Shown here: positions 47,156-58,409 of the stretch, in pieces
Numbering within the stretch: position 1 is the first letter of the stretch
Layout of the letters: each line of letters opens with the position of its first letter
NCBI GenBank assembly: GCA_022575985.1
Contig: JAKSXM010000269.1
Coordinates: forward strand, 1,798,001-1,862,000
Length of the DNA stretch: 64,000 bases
Reading direction: 5' to 3'
DNA from: Anagrus nilaparvatae
Lineage: Eukaryota; Arthropoda; Insecta; Hymenoptera; Mymaridae
Made by a program: the position numbers and the translations under genes
Notes under the pieces: model-generated
Seen by the model: only the letters and a program-made list of their open reading frames with translations
Database searches by the model: none
What the model was told of the DNA's origin: nothing

Positions 47156-47864
47156 GGGGGCAAGTCCATATAGATTTTTTTGGAAATCGATTTTTTGTTT
47201 TTTGTTTTTTTGGGTTCGAAAACATCTTAAGAATATGGGAAAAAAATTTTATAATGATATCTTGAATAATAAGGAAGTTATAGAAGATTAAGCGAGACAC
47301 CGCTATAGAAGTTATACGTTACACCGAAACTTTAAACGCGTTTATCTCGAAACAACGTTTTTCGAACTTGCGGGCACGATAACTCAAAAAATAATTAAGA
47401 TATCTTCCTAATTTTTTAGCTGCACTTTTAAAATAAAATTATCTTCTGGATTGATGGAATGATTTTTCCAAAAAATGTCCCAATTTTTTTTTCTTTCAAA
47501 AAAACATGTGAAAAAAATTGCAATTTTTGAAAAAAATTAAATAATTTTCACAATTTTCCATTTTCCGAAATTTGAATCCATCAATCCAGAAGAAAAATGT
47601 TTCCCAAACATAATTAATTTGGTTTCGTGTGTTTCTGAACAATTTGGAGACCGGAATCCTGCCCGCAATCAAAAGTGAGGCCTAACTTTGAGCACCTGTA
47701 TTCGGCGCCATTTTTGAAAAAAAAAAAAAAAATAAATAAAATAATGTTTAGTAACTTATAATCTAATAAACTGCCAATTTTGAAGAAATTATCTCAATTA
47801 TTTCTACCCGAAAACCTATTCACAAAAAGACACCTTTTTTTTTTCGCTATATGGACTTGCCCCC
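47156..47864. mobile_element. 709-bp TTAA MITE (piggyBac-like ends)
   Basis: TTAA at 47152-47155 and 47865-47868; perfect ends GGGGGCAAGTCCATATAG and complement. It interrupts the right arm of the palindrome, whose left arm lacks it at the matching place (near 45885). Confidence 0.9.
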
Positions 47865-48789
47865 TTAAGCAAACTTGCTATAATAGAGCTATGGAGCTTT
47901 CAAGCTCCGTAGCAGCCAAAGTTGAGACTTTGGAGCTTTGTGTCCATAGAGACTTTTTTTCAGAATAATAAAATGTAAAACATACAAAAACTTCAGTTAA
48001 TTTGATCGAACGGCCATTTCCTATTTATTTGTGCGGGGCTCATTTTCGAAAAATCGCGAAATTAAAAACAAAACTTATTTCAGTTTTTTAAGTATTTGAC
48101 CATGTTGCCCCGAATATTTTTGAGCGCAGATGGTCGCAAATGAAAATTTGTTTTATTTTTCATTAGTTAAAAAAAAATAGAATGGGCATATCCCTCAATT
48201 TTTTTTAAATCGCTGCCATAGTTCAAATTTAAAAAAAAAAAAAATTTTATTTTGGACGGTTAATGGTCTACCAATCAAAACGATGTACCAAAATTACTTT
48301 TAAAACTAATTTTATCTCAAAGTATATCATCTAACCTTTTGAATGAGAGGTCGCAAGATCATTTTGACAGAATCGTTTTACCATGGCAATATCAGAAAGT
48401 CGGCTAAAAACTCGCCGAAAATGTACTTTTTTTTGTCATTAATAGGCCATCATTCAGAGCTGAAGTCATCTGGTGGTCTGAAAACTTCAGGATCCTATTT
48501 TTTTTAGGTGTACTTTGATCTAATACAATTAGTTTTTATATATCTTTCGTGGGCCGATTCACTATATAGATCTGGGCAAAGTTTTGCCGCATAGTTTTTG
48601 GAGTTAAACTTTAAGGCTATTTTTGGCTGAGAAGGAATATTTTATGAGGATAAGAGTGAATTATATAAATTAAAAGTTTTGGAAATTAATTATTGAAATA
48701 TGATGTAATTAAATCTTATTATGTTGTATGTAATAAATTTTTAAATATTACCTATATATAGTAAATAAATATTGCCAAAAATTAGAAGT

Positions 48790-49115
48790 TGAGAAAATAA
48801 TTATTTGTGAGTAAAATTTTTACTTTAAAATTAAAATTTTAGCACCAATTTAAAAATTGGTAATTTAGGGACAAACATAAAAATATGATAATTTACATTT
48901 CTAGAAGTTCAGAAAAGTTCTTTGCATGTTTGACAGTTATTTAACTCAAAAAAATGCTGAATTTGGAAATTCAAGCTACAATATTTGGCCTATAACCCTG
49001 AATCCGTCAAGAATAAATAAAAATAACCAATTTCATCATTTTTAGTGATCCAAAATAACACCTGCAAAAGCTTGAGCACCTTCAAAAATCAAAAAAACGT
49101 TTTTTTTTCTACTTT
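48790..49115. mobile_element. Fragment of the 6580-8633 fold-back family
   Basis: Sequence from AGCACCAATTTAAAAATTGG to the stretch with GCTTGAGCACCTTCAAAAAT parallels about 8040-8610 of the large palindrome, with internal loss. One arm only. Confidence 0.75.
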
Positions 49116-49322
49116 TATCTATTAAGTTAATCATATATATTAGAGTGGACCTATTTTTGGACTATAATACTTTATTAATTCGTTCCTTTCATAAATTTAA
49201 CTTAAAAGATATTATATATTGGTCAATATGGAACATAAAAATAACAATATAATTATTGCTTTATACAAAAATTTGATGGAAATTATTTACAATTCTTATT
49301 ACTGACCTAAAAGATTTTAAAT

Positions 49323-49396
49323 GGTTCATTTCGGCTCTGTATAGTAGTACGAGCCATCATCAGTAAGGTATACTACTATACTTCTTTAGATAAACC
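49323..49396 (-). ncRNA. Hammerhead ribozyme, direct unit 1
   Basis: On the minus strand: stem III GGTTTAT...ATGAACC (one G-U pair), cleavage after ATC, a stem I hairpin, the CTGATGA core, stem II GGCTC/GAGCC, and GAAA. All conserved core bases are present. Confidence 0.85.
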
Positions 49397-49818
49397 AATA
49401 TGTTAAACTTTACAAAATACTCATTTATATACCTTTAGTATATCACTTCTCTTTCGAGAGAAATTACAGTTTATGTTCATCGGTGTTCAGATAGTACAAC
49501 ACAATATATATACTTATATTTTGTATAGTTAGTCGAATAACAGTATAATTACTGAAAAAATATGACTATATTACCATACACAAAGTAGTACATATAAAAT
49601 AGACAAACAAAACTGTAATTTCTTGGCATTTTTAAGACCCAATGCCAAAAAATTAAACTATAATACTTTATTAATTCGTTCCTTTCATAAATTTAACTTA
49701 AAAGATATTATATATTGGTCAATATGGAACATAAAAATAACAATATAATTATTGCTTTATACAAAAATTTGATGGAAATCATTTGTCAGTCTTATTACTG
49801 ACCTAAAAGATTTTAAAT

Positions 49819-49892
49819 GGTTTATTTCGGCTCTGTATAGTCGTACGAGCCATCATCAGTAAAGTATACTACTATACTTCTTTAGATAAACC
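49819..49892 (-). ncRNA. Hammerhead ribozyme, direct unit 2
   Basis: Exactly 496 bases after unit 1. Stem III is a perfect GGTTTAT/ATAAACC; core CTGATGA and GAAA are intact; the stem II loop carries one substitution. Confidence 0.88.
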
Positions 49893-50314
49893 AAGATGTT
49901 AAACTTTACAAAATACTCATTTATATACCTTTAGTATATCACTTCTCTTTCGAGAGAAATTACAGTTTATGTTCATCGGTGTTCAGATAGTACAACACAA
50001 TATATATACTTATATTTTGTATAGTTAGTCGAATAACAGTATAATTACTGAAAAAGTATGACTATATTACCATACACAAAGTAGTACATATAAAATAGAC
50101 AAACAAAACTGTAATTTCTTGGCATTTTTAAGACCCAATGCCAAAAAATTAAACTATAATACTTTATTAATTCGTTCCTTTCATAAATTTAACTTAAAAG
50201 ATATTATATATTGGTCAATATGGAACATAAAAATAACAATATAATTATTGCTTTATACAAAAATTTGATGGAAATCATTTGTCAGTCTTATTACTGACCT
50301 AAAAGATTTTAAAT

Positions 50315-50378
50315 GGTTTATTTCGGCTCTGTATAGTAGTACGAGCCATCATCAGTAAAATATACTACTATACTTCTA
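50315..50378 (-). ncRNA. Truncated hammerhead at the inversion point
   Basis: Core, stem II and most of stem I are present, but the 5' strand of stem III and the cleavage site are lost where the array inverts at about 50378. It should not cleave in cis. Confidence 0.8.
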
Positions 50379-50697
50379 ATATATAATATCTTTTAAGTTA
50401 AATTTATGAAAGGAACGAATTAATAATGTATTATAGTTTAATTTTTTGGCATTGGGTCTTAAAAATGCCAAGAAATTACAGTTTTGTTTGTCTATTTTAT
50501 ATGTACTACTTTGTGTATGGTAATATAGTCATACTTTTTCAGTAATTAAACTGTTATTCGACTAACTATACAAAATATAAGTATATATATTGTGTTGTAT
50601 TATCTGAACACCGATGAACATAAACTGTAATTTCTCTCGAAAGAGAAGTGATATACTAAAGGTATATAAATGAGTATTTTGTAAAGTTTAACATCTT

Positions 50698-50771
50698 GGT
50701 TTATCTAAAGAAGTATAGTAGTATACTTTACTGATGATGGCTCGTACTACTATACAGAGCCGAAATAAACC
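50698..50771 (+). ncRNA. Hammerhead ribozyme, inverted unit 1
   Basis: On the plus strand: GGTTTATC (cleavage after C), stem I TAAAG...CTTTA, CTGATGA, stem II GGCTC/GAGCC, GAAA, TAAACC. All core positions match the consensus. Confidence 0.9.
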
Positions 50772-51193
50772 ATTTAAAATCTTTTAGGTCATTAATAAGA
50801 CTGACAAATAATTTCCATCAAATTTTTGTATAAAGCAATAATTATATTGTTATTTTTATGTTCCATATTGACCAATATATAATATCTTTTAAGTTAAATT
50901 TATGAAAGGAACGAAATAATAAAGTATTATAGTTTAATTTTTTGGCATTGGGTCTTAAATATGCCAAGAAATTACAGTTTTGTTAGTCTATTTTATATGT
51001 ACTACTTTGGGTATGGTAATATAGTCATACTTTTTCAGTAATTAAACTGTTATTCGACTAACTATACAAAATATAAGTATATATATTGTGTTGTACTATC
51101 TGAACACCGATGAACATAAACTGTAATTTCTCTCGAAAGAGAAGTGATATACTAAAGGTATATAAATGAGTATTTTGTAAAGTTTAACATCTT

Positions 51194-51267
51194 GGTTTAT
51201 CTAAAGATGTATAGTAGTATACTTTACTGATGATGGCTCGTACTACTATACAGAGCCGAAATAAACC
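51194..51267 (+). ncRNA. Hammerhead ribozyme, inverted unit 2
   Basis: Repeats the previous ribozyme 496 bases on, with one change in the stem I loop (GATG for GAAG). The core is intact. Confidence 0.9.
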
Positions 51268-51398
51268 ATTTAAATTCTTTTAGGTCAGTAATAAGACTGA
51301 AAAATAATTTCCATCAAATTTTTGTATAAAGCAATAATTATATTGTTATTTTTATGTTCCATATTGACCAATATATAATATCTTTTGACCTATTTTTG

Positions 51399-51949
51399 AA
51401 CTTTGTGGAAAAAGTTTGCTCTTCGAGTTTTTTTGTAAAGTTTTGGTCATAAAAAGTACTCAGTTCCAAGGATTTTGCTTTCGCCTTGCAAAAACGCGTG
51501 CCTGTAACCTCTTCATTTTTTTTTACAAGTACAAAATTTTCAAATTCAATTTGTACTATCTATAACTCATCCTGAACCCATTTTTTAATATTCTCCTTTT
51601 GCTTCTTTATAAAATTAATACAATAGAATAATTTTTTTCATCTTAGAATCTTTCTTTACCCCACACGCAACCCCCCTCTTTCATTTTTTTTCGTTTCTTT
51701 TCTTTTTCTCTTTAGCTTATGTCTATTAAAATTTCTCTTAAGTTAATCTAATCAAAACCTTCTCGTATTACTTAAATGATAAGCATTAATTCTACGCAAT
51801 CAATTAAATCTACACAATCTTTTCTATTATCATTCATAAAATTTGGTTACAAAAATTTATAAAACCAAACACAAAACTAAACACATTTTTTTTTTTTTTT
51901 TAATTTTTTAGTTATAGTAACTTTATTACAAAACATTAGAATAATTACT
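51399..51949. other. AT-rich spacer; no gene seen
   Basis: Pyrimidine-rich segment at 51650-51720 and a T-run at 51888-51902. The last part, from about 51895, already resembles the region downstream of the F-box-like gene at 60180. Confidence 0.45.
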
Positions 51950-52420
51950 CTACTCATCATTATCGTAACAAGTTCGAAAATACTTATTTACTAACAAATT
52001 AACCCCTGATTGAGTCAATAACCAATTCATATGATTAGTTCTCCTGGACAAACAATTTGGAATATCATAGGTTACATTTATACCCTCTAATTCACACAAA
52101 TGTTCCATAAATTCCATAACCAAACCATCTAAATAAAAATTAACTATACGATTCTGATTAACCCAAATTCTAAGGAAATCATGAATTTAATTTTTAAAAT
52201 AATCTACCATCATATAAAAATTGTTAAACCGAAAAATAGTATTATAAATAACAACACTTTCTAAGTTACGTAATTTATAAACAAAACTTAGCATTCTTAA
52301 AAAAGATATTGAATACGAAAACAAATCAGCTTTCACGTAATTCATTCAATATTGGACACGAGCCAACAAACTAGTCTATACCATCCCAGTAAAATTATAT
52401 CATCGGGATAAACCACATGA
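51950..52420 (-). pseudogene. C-terminal fragment of the F-box/leucine-rich-like gene
   Basis: The minus-strand translation matches the end of the gene at 60236-60720 throughout (for example INFYLEGF versus VNFYLDGL, and ELEGINVTY in both). It keeps a Trp codon where the other copy has TAG at 60308, and has its own stop near 52190. Similarity fades at about 52420, just before gag. It is a second, older copy placed on the other side of the retroelement. Confidence 0.75.
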
Positions 52421-52520
52421 GGTTCCAACCTGCTGAAAGTCATACTAATTACCTATAAAATATCAATAAAAATTACATCTAAATTTACGTGCAGTATCTC
52501 ATCAACTTTAATTTCTTTTA

Positions 52521-53405
52521 ATGCGCCATTTCCATGCCCTACGCGTACAAAATTTAGAACAAGCTTTACATGCAATTTATGATTCATCGGTTAGCTTAAC
52601 CGCAAACGAAAAAGAACAATGGAAAAAGCGAACTAGTATTGAAGCCCTTGAATGCTTTCTTTTTGGATTTAGAAACCCTCCGGAATATAGAGTAGCCTCA
52701 AAACAACTAAAAACTTTGCGAGAAGCTGCTAATATTGTAGTTAACCTTGAAGGTAGACGTCGCTCGGTACAAAGACATGAATTTTGTACATTAAAACACG
52801 CACCAGTTACCCCAGCTGAACCAAACAACTTTGCGATGGACGACACATCTAGTGTCAGCACAGCCTCAACTTCAGAAATTTTTAATTCAATAAACCAATT
52901 TCTAGAAATACAAAGATTACGTAATAACGTGATGAATACAACAGGACACGATATAACTGGTATACGCACTGTTGCCGCGGAACCTCCAAAAAAGCAATGT
53001 ATTTTCTGTAAAAGTAATAGTCATGATATATCACAATGTAAAGAGTTATTTAAATCTGTTGAACAAGGAAAAATTAAACACCCTACCGAAATCCAAGAAC
53101 CTGATACTTCAATTACAACCTTAACTCCTGCTTTTGAAAATTACCCCCAAAATTACCCACCACCTTGGTGGCAACCAAATAGAGGAAATAACTATAACCG
53201 TTACAATCAGGGTTATAATAGAGGAGGTCGAAACAATAATAATAATCGATATAACCAAAATTTTAATCAATACCCAAACAATCAACAAAATTTTAATTCT
53301 TATCAAAATTTTAATAGATACCCCAACAATCAGAATTTTAACCCAAATAATCGCCAAATCTATAATAATAATCGTGGACAATATCGCGGTATTTTAGAAA
53401 AATAA
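52521..53405 (+). pseudogene. gag: Gypsy-type Gag, C-terminal part
   Basis: The 294-residue frame has the end of a capsid domain (a region with WKKRTSIEALECFLFGFRNP), a zinc knuckle CIFCKSNSHDISQC at about residues 159-172, and a long Asn/Tyr/Gln/Arg-rich tail, as in envelope-type gypsy Gags. The start at 52521 is an internal ATG; the upstream capsid part is missing. No protease lies between it and the RT, so several hundred bases have been lost at about 53405-53430. Confidence 0.75.
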
Positions 53406-53423
53406 ATTAAATAATTATAGGAG

Positions 53424-54674
53424 ATGCTTTTCCCATGCAAAATATAACCGAAATACTTGATAAATTAAGCAATTGCCGCTACTTAAGCTCTCTTGATGCA
53501 AAAATGGCTTGCCATCAAATCAAGCTAACTGAAGATACACTGCACTCAAAAATACACTGCATTTGCAGCCAATAACAATCTGTGGCTTTATGAGCGTTCA
53601 CCTATAGGTTTAAAATCGAGCCCATTAGTTTTCTGCAGGCTAATGCAGAAGATTCTGGAGACTCTAGGACCTGACTGGGTCTTCGCATACTTGGATGATC
53701 TAATTATGATCGCAAAATCACTTGAACAACACTCAGACACAACACTCATCAGACTCAGACAGCTTCTACAACGATTAAAAGAAACGAAACTTCTTATAGA
53801 TCCAAAAAAATGCTTTTTCCTGCGACGCCAAATCAAAATTCTGGGACATATTGTTGGCGACAACAAAATTACTCCATCCCCTGATAAAATCGAAGCCGTT
53901 GAAAAATTCCCTGCTCCAAATACTGTCAAAAAAGTAAGACAATTTCTTGGCTTATCTGGCTTCTACAGAAAATTCATAAAAGACTATGCAACTATAGCTA
54001 AATCACTTACAAACTTGTTAAGAAAAGATGAACCATTTATTTGGGGTACCGAACAAGAAACTGCTTTTAACACCTTAAAGCAAAAACTGTGTGAACATCC
54101 AATTCTAGTACTTCCAGATTTTTCAAAATTTTTTTACGTAGTCTGCGATGCTAGCGATATAGCCGTGAGCGCCATCTTGGAACAGCTAGATGATGATGGA
54201 AACGAACATGTGATTGCATATAGTTCAAGACTACTTACTAATACAGAGACATTTTACAGCGTTTATCACCGTGAACTCTTATCTACCGTGTTTGCTACTG
54301 AACAATACGGAAGTTATATTTATGGAAAGAAATTTTATATTATTAGTCACCACCTCCCACTAAAATCACAACATAATTCTTCTAAAGTTGACCAAAGAGC
54401 TTGTAACTTAAGAGCTAAAATTATGAATTATGATTTTGAAGTAATCTACAGACCTGGACCAAAAAATTCTGCTGCTGATGCATTGTCAAGAAATCCGGTT
54501 CCTAAAGATGGTATACCGAGTGAAGAAATGCCTAGAACTGAGTTATACAATTTAGCAGAAAATAAAATGCTTGCAGACACATCAGATTCTGACTCATCTG
54601 CTCATTTCCTTAGGATTGAATCAAACAAAAAATTTTTTATACAAGAATTTTTCAAGCTATTCTTCAGAATCTGA
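53424..54674 (+). pseudogene. pol: Gypsy reverse transcriptase and RNase H, decayed
   Basis: It begins inside the RT (NITEILDKLSNCRYLSSLD), passes a stop near 53573 and continues with IGLKSSP, the catalytic YLDDLI at about 53690, and the connection region LGHIVGD and FLGLSGFYRKFI. RNase H follows with VVCDASDIAVSAIL and the end motif RPGPKNSAADALSR (about 54455). The catalytic residues are present, but the N-terminal fingers are missing and stops interrupt the frame. The region past 54600 turns Ser/Asp-rich. Confidence 0.85.
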
Positions 54675-55080
54675 CTCATATATACAAAAGAAAAAGGTTA
54701 CATTTAAACTTAGCAGCAATTCTGACTCTGAAGATTCAGAAAATTACTCAGCATCTCATATATTTATGGCTAAACGAAAAAGAGAAAGGAGAAATAAAAA
54801 TGTATCTTTTGAGAAATATTTCGAAAGTAGTTCTGAATCCAATGTTGAAAAGAAAAAACAAAAAAAAAAACCCTAAAAAACCCAAACCAATCATAAAAAA
54901 AGTTGAAATTGTGACAGAAGAAAGCCATCCCCTAATAACTAAACAATAAAAAGAAACAGAGGTAGACCTAGAAAAGATGTTGAACCTTACCCTCAACCCT
55001 CCGACATCCCTAAAAGAGGTAGAGGCAGACCAAAAAAAGAAAAACCTAAAATCCCTCCACTTACCCCAAAATACCCTGGC
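54600..55080 (+). pseudogene. Spacer with acidic/basic blocks and two AT-hook motifs
   Basis: After RNase H a Ser/Asp/Glu- and Lys-rich stretch runs to 54876, with a basic cluster AKRKRERRNK. After a frameshift come two AT-hook cores, RGRP at about 54958 and RGRGRPKK at about 55015, in phase with the OTU-like frame. AT-hooks bind the minor groove of AT-rich DNA. They are not a usual part of gypsy pol, so this may help the element find or hold chromatin. Confidence 0.55.
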
Positions 55081-56060
55081 ATGAATTATAAGGCACCTCC
55101 AATGTCCCCTTGCGTTTCAAAAGCCTCATCATTTAAATTACCAAGAACTTCCAGTTCTGATACCTCTGATTTAGAAATACCAAATTCTGCAACAACTTCT
55201 GAAAACGAAATAATTATGCAAGATATATTAAAACATAAAATGGATAGATTAGATCATGCAGAAAATAATATTTTAAACAAAAATAAAGTAAAATCAATTG
55301 ATTCAGAAAAATGTAAATCAACAATAAATAAAGCAAAAATACAAGATAAAATTTTATTTGAAGGATCATTAGATGTCAAAGTAATAGATAAAAATTCAGA
55401 AATTACGATATTTACTAAAAATTTAAGCAAAAATAATTTAAAAAATAACCCAATAAATAATAAATTAGAAAATAATAACATAGAAAATATGGAAATTGAA
55501 AATATTAATAAAAATGGAAATATTGAAGAAATAGAAAATGAAGCTGATAATGAAATAATATGTGCTCCCACCAGTAATAAAAAAATTGAATGTAAAAAAA
55601 TAATTGATGACCCAAATGAATTTAATCGTTATAACCCTATAGAAAAATGTGCTGAACCCAATGAAAAACTCACTAGGTATTTAAAAGTAGCTAATGATGG
55701 TGATTGTTTATTCCACAGCCTCGTAATTTTAATAAAAACTAATTTAAGTACAAAAGAATTGAAAAATAAATTAAAAACTAGTAATTATTTAAAATACTGT
55801 GAAAGTACTGATATCACATTCCAGGTGAAAAATTTGAAACTTTTCATTTACATTTAGCTTCAAATCATTATACCCCTTTAATTAAAAACACAAATATTGA
55901 AAATATTCCAGAAAATTCTATAAAAATCCCAATGGAAATTGAAAATCTTGAATCACATAACGAAAATAATTCAAAAAAATCAAATGAGTTAGCTGAAACA
56001 GGAAAAGAAAAACCAATAGATAAAACTCCTCATGAACCATCCCCTAGAAAACCACCATGA
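55081..56060 (+). pseudogene. OTU-like cysteine protease domain between RNase H and integrase
   Basis: An Asn/Lys/Ile-rich low-complexity stretch leads to NDGDCLFHSLV at about 55694, the typical OTU catalytic Cys loop (DGDCLFxS). After a frameshift near 55823 a further frame has ASNHYTPL (about 55865), a candidate catalytic His region. The spacing of about 50 residues fits a small OTU. OTU proteases remove ubiquitin or process polyproteins. Its place within pol, between RNase H and integrase, suggests a polyprotein domain. The residue pattern is convincing; activity in this copy is unlikely given the shift. Confidence 0.6.
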
Positions 56061-57665
56061 GTCTACAAGAAAAATATTAAGTATACAAATTTAAACCCTT
56101 TAAAATGTGTTGATATATCCGGAGACCACCCATACCACGGTTTCCAAAATTTAGTTTTTTACATCACTGAAGATGTACACCAAACTGAAGTATTAAGTAC
56201 ATTAATTGAAAAAAATTTATTAAGACTTACTGATATTACTCGTAACTATCCAAAAATGCACGAAGTAATCGTAATACCATTATTAGATAAACATTTAATC
56301 GCTTTAGTTATCAAACCTTTTATAGACTCTAAGTTTATGAGAACTGACTTAGACAAAACATTAAAAAATCTTGCAGCATTAATCGACAGGTTTGATTTTA
56401 AATCAATTTCAATCATTAAAGATCTAGATATTCTTAACACAAAACAAGTATTAAACTTTATTAGTAGATTAAATCATTATCTAGGAAGCAAAAAGATCTT
56501 AGCAACTTTTTATCATGACAATTTACAAGTACCTCCTCCCGAAGAAAGACAAAGAATTATTAGACAATATCACGAACCTCCTTCGAGCGGACATAGAGGA
56601 TATCACAAATGTTTAGCGAAAATCGCAGAAAAGCATTACTGGCGTCACATGCGCGATGAAGTACTGTTATTTATACGCAGTTGTCCAACATGTCGACGAG
56701 TCAAATCTAGATTACCCATGGCTATTTCAGACTCTCCAGTTCATCTCTTTGACCACATTAGCATCGATTTACACGGACCCTTACCAAAATTTCAAAATTA
56801 TTGTTGGATACTCACCGTAGTTGACATAATGTTAAAATTTTTTATAGCTGCTCCTTTACATGGCACCTCAGCCACGGAAGTTGCAGAAGCATTAGTTAAT
56901 AATGTCATAAAAAAGCACGGTCCTCCTAAAATTCTGACCTCGGATCAAGGGACACATTTCTGTAACAAGGTCATCCAAGGTTTCGCAAGGATTTTCAAAA
57001 TACGGAAGTACAAAAGTAGCGCGTTCCATCCGATGAGCCAAGGATGCATTGAGAGACTTCACTCACCACTTATTAATTACCTTAAAGTATATATGTCTGA
57101 ATGTAATGATTGGCCAAAATGGTTGCCATCAGCCTGTTTTTCATTAACATTACTAAACATGAAAGTACCGGATACCCTCCATTTACTTTGATTTATGGAT
57201 ACAAAGCTAGAATACCTTTAGAATTCCCACCTAGAGAACAAATACAAAAGTATATATACAAAAGTTTTATATGATAATTACCTTGCTGACATGACCACCA
57301 AACTGTCAGAAATGCATATAAATGCAATTTTTATGGAAAGACAAAGAAAATATAAAAGTAAGGAATATTATGACAGGTCAGCAAACTTAATACATTTTAA
57401 AACCGGTGACATAATTTACCTAATAAATAACAGAAGTGGCGAAAAACACGCCAAACCATCTTTTTTAGGATTTTTTGAAATCACGTGCATAGATTACGAT
57501 AAACATAATGCCGAAATAAAATGCGGAAAAATAAGAAAAGTTGTCCACATGAATCTATTAAAACCAGCTAGAGAAGCCACAGAACCCGGTAATATCTGCG
57601 AATCACCTACAGAAGAAAATACTGACTGGTTAGATGATGCTCCTAGTAGCGATACAGATGTATAA
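56061..57665 (+). pseudogene. pol: Gypsy integrase with upstream spacer domain
   Basis: A domain from about 56100 (LLDKHLIALVI, then IDRFDFKSISI) resembles the spacer found before integrase in many insect gypsy pols. The zinc-binding HHCC follows (H-x-H in the GHRGYH region; CPTC at about 56685). The core has SIDLHGPL, ILTSDQGTHF and QGCIERLHS as the D, D and E motifs. A frameshift near 57190-57290 separates the C-terminal GPY/F-type end (FKTGDIIYLI, FLGFFEI), which stops at 57665. Catalytic residues look conserved. Confidence 0.85.
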
Positions 57666-58409
57666 AACAAACAAACAAAAAAAAAAAAAAATAAAAAAAT
57701 AAAAAAAAAAAAAAAATACATAAATACATTAATTAAAAAGTACAAAAAAAAATATACAAAAAAAAAAACAAAAAAAAAAAAATAAAGTATTCTAAAATAA
57801 CACCTACAATAGTAATTTAAGTTTAAAATTTTACCCTTATTACTTACTTATTTATAGATATAAGTTCAAATAATCCATGTAACTAATGTAAGACTATAGT
57901 AACCTTATTATAAAATCAATAATATATAATTAAATTCCATATTATAAAATATTAAATACATAGAAGATATTTTTACCCATATATATATCACCTATATCCG
58001 AATATTTAGCATAATATAGTAACACTTCAATTATTATTTAAAAATACTAATCTTTTTAATTATTAGTTAGAATATTATTTATAAAATAAGATATTTTAAG
58101 TTTAACAAAAATCACCCAAGTAATAAAAACATATATTTCTACGTTGTGCTTTTTAGAAAAATTATCTTAGAAAAATAGAATTTTTATAAAATTATCAATA
58201 AAACCCTGCTTGATTTAGAAACACGATTAACATAACTAATTTAAAACTCACCTATTTTTACATTTCTGAAAACAAAAACAACACAAAAACAACACAAAAA
58301 TAATAACAAAAAAATATGCACTTTTATATTTAAACTCAGAAACCATTTATTATAAAAGAATTTTACACAATAAATTTCAATTTCTTTTAAAATTTTATCC
58401 ACAAATCCA
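57666..58409. other. A-rich and AT-rich spacer after pol
   Basis: A-rich tracts at 57665-57790, then AT-rich sequence without a supported gene. No obvious LTR boundary or purine tract could be fixed here. Confidence 0.45.

Larger units (their letters stand above)
43262..48575. mobile_element. Large broken palindromic fold-back element with nested insertions
   Basis: Left arm pieces 43262-43409 and 45328-46120 are mirrored in 46560-47151 and 47869-48575. For example TCGGCCCACGAAAGATAT (about 43290) is inverted near 48550, and GGTAGACCATAAACCGTCC (about 45497) near 48257. Removing the R1 LINE (43410-45327) and the TTAA element leaves an element of about 2.7 kb with arms of more than 1 kb. There is no transposase. 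Target duplication unclear. Confidence 0.75.
49160..51386. mobile_element. Array of 496-bp hammerhead-ribozyme repeats, direct then inverted (retrozyme or Penelope-like)
   Basis: Direct units run 49160-49656, 49657-50152 and a partial 50153-50378. After an inversion point come a 59-base partial (50379-50437), a full inverted unit (50438-50933) and a partial (50934-51386). The period is exactly 496 in both halves. A 12-bp duplication, GACCTATTTTTG, lies at 49148-49159 and 51387-51398. No unit has a coding frame. Each full unit contains a hammerhead ribozyme. Tandem and inverted ribozyme-bearing repeats are known from animal retrozymes and from the terminal repeats of Penelope-like elements; without an RT here I cannot choose. 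Confidence 0.88.

Noticed and set aside
53121..53397. Ile/Val-rich open frames on both strands
   Set aside because: Mirror frames of the Asn/Tyr-rich Gag tail, whose low complexity keeps other frames open.
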